This document shows positions 21,285 to 21,382 of a stretch of DNA of 21,382 bases, one piece after another (within the stretch, counting starts at the first letter, position 1; every line of letters begins with the position of its first letter). This DNA is from a virus. Where the stretch lies: positions 1 to 21,382 of IMG/VR virus record IMGVR_UViG_3300025159_000130; one strand, 5' to 3'. Position numbers and translations under genes: made by a program. The notes under the pieces are model-generated. The model ran no database searches and was not told the DNA's origin. It was given only the letters and a program-made list of their open reading frames with translations.

Positions 21285-21382
21285 TAAAATTTCTTCCCTC
21301 TTAATCGTTTTTCTGCTGGTGATGGAGAAACTTTCTCTCCTGCTTCCCTAGCTTCGCTGAGAGCAATCGCCACAGCCTGTTT
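21284..21382 (-). CDS. C-terminal part of a small basic phage protein (DUF6496-like, partial)
   Basis: A frame open from the right edge to a TAA at 21286-21284. The visible 32 residues start KQAVAIALSEAREAGEK and end KRLRGKKF. The KQAxAIALSEAR segment is familiar from short Lys-rich phage proteins annotated as DUF6496, which often lie near terminase or portal genes. The gene is cut by the window edge. The family call is from memory of this motif and is moderate. Confidence 0.6.
   Translation of the reverse strand, partial: KQAVAIALSEAREAGEKVSPSPAEKRLRGKKF

Overview
The window is a stretch of a tailed bacteriophage genome, most likely a podovirus of a Gram-negative bacterium. The DNA is clearly AT-rich, and genes are packed with ATGA or TAATG junctions and good Shine-Dalgarno (SD) sites. 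Gram-negative hosts are suggested by lipobox proteins that look like an outer-membrane spanin. A podovirus is suggested by an N4gp56-like major capsid protein, a beta-rich tail nozzle-like protein and three large consecutive ejection-type proteins, with no tape measure or tail-tube gene. Portal and terminase genes are not seen and probably lie to the right of the window. Family calls were made by eye from motifs, not by database search.

Plus-strand half (1-7447), early or accessory genes. An SSB-like protein with a classic acidic IPF tail is followed by a 157-base intergenic stretch that can fold strongly as RNA. Next come a Cas4-like Fe-S nuclease, an endonuclease VII-like resolvase, a GH108-type endolysin with two possible starts, and a nucleotide-pool block. 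That block holds a MazG-type pyrophosphohydrolase, a nucleoside 2-deoxyribosyltransferase, a dATP/dGTP diphosphohydrolase-like protein and a dCMP deaminase-like protein. A tRNA-like gene with an anomalous tyrosine anticodon loop follows. The rest is a run of small genes: a two-helix membrane protein, zinc-knuckle proteins, a membrane/coiled-coil ORF and an Rz1-like lipoprotein.

Minus-strand half (7444-21382), the late virion operon, read right to left. The order is a partial small basic protein, a 25-residue ORF, tRNA-Pro(TGG), two small unknown proteins, scaffold, major capsid protein, a second structured RNA stretch, an AT-hook protein, a small protein, an adaptor-like protein, a small membrane protein, the nozzle-like protein, a beta-rich structural protein, two GNAT or GNAT-like proteins, a Gly-rich ejection protein, a coiled-coil internal protein, a 1087-residue internal protein and a small membrane protein. 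The two operons converge with stop codons sharing one TTAA.

The most novel signal is an RNA architecture that occurs twice with unrelated sequence. A 9-10 bp closing stem surrounds a compact H-type pseudoknot with two 5-bp helices, a 1-nt first loop and no gap between helices. One copy lies just after the SSB-like gene and the other just after the capsid gene. These may be 3'-end protecting or regulatory elements; I do not recognise the class. No CRISPR array, insertion sequence or long repeat was found.
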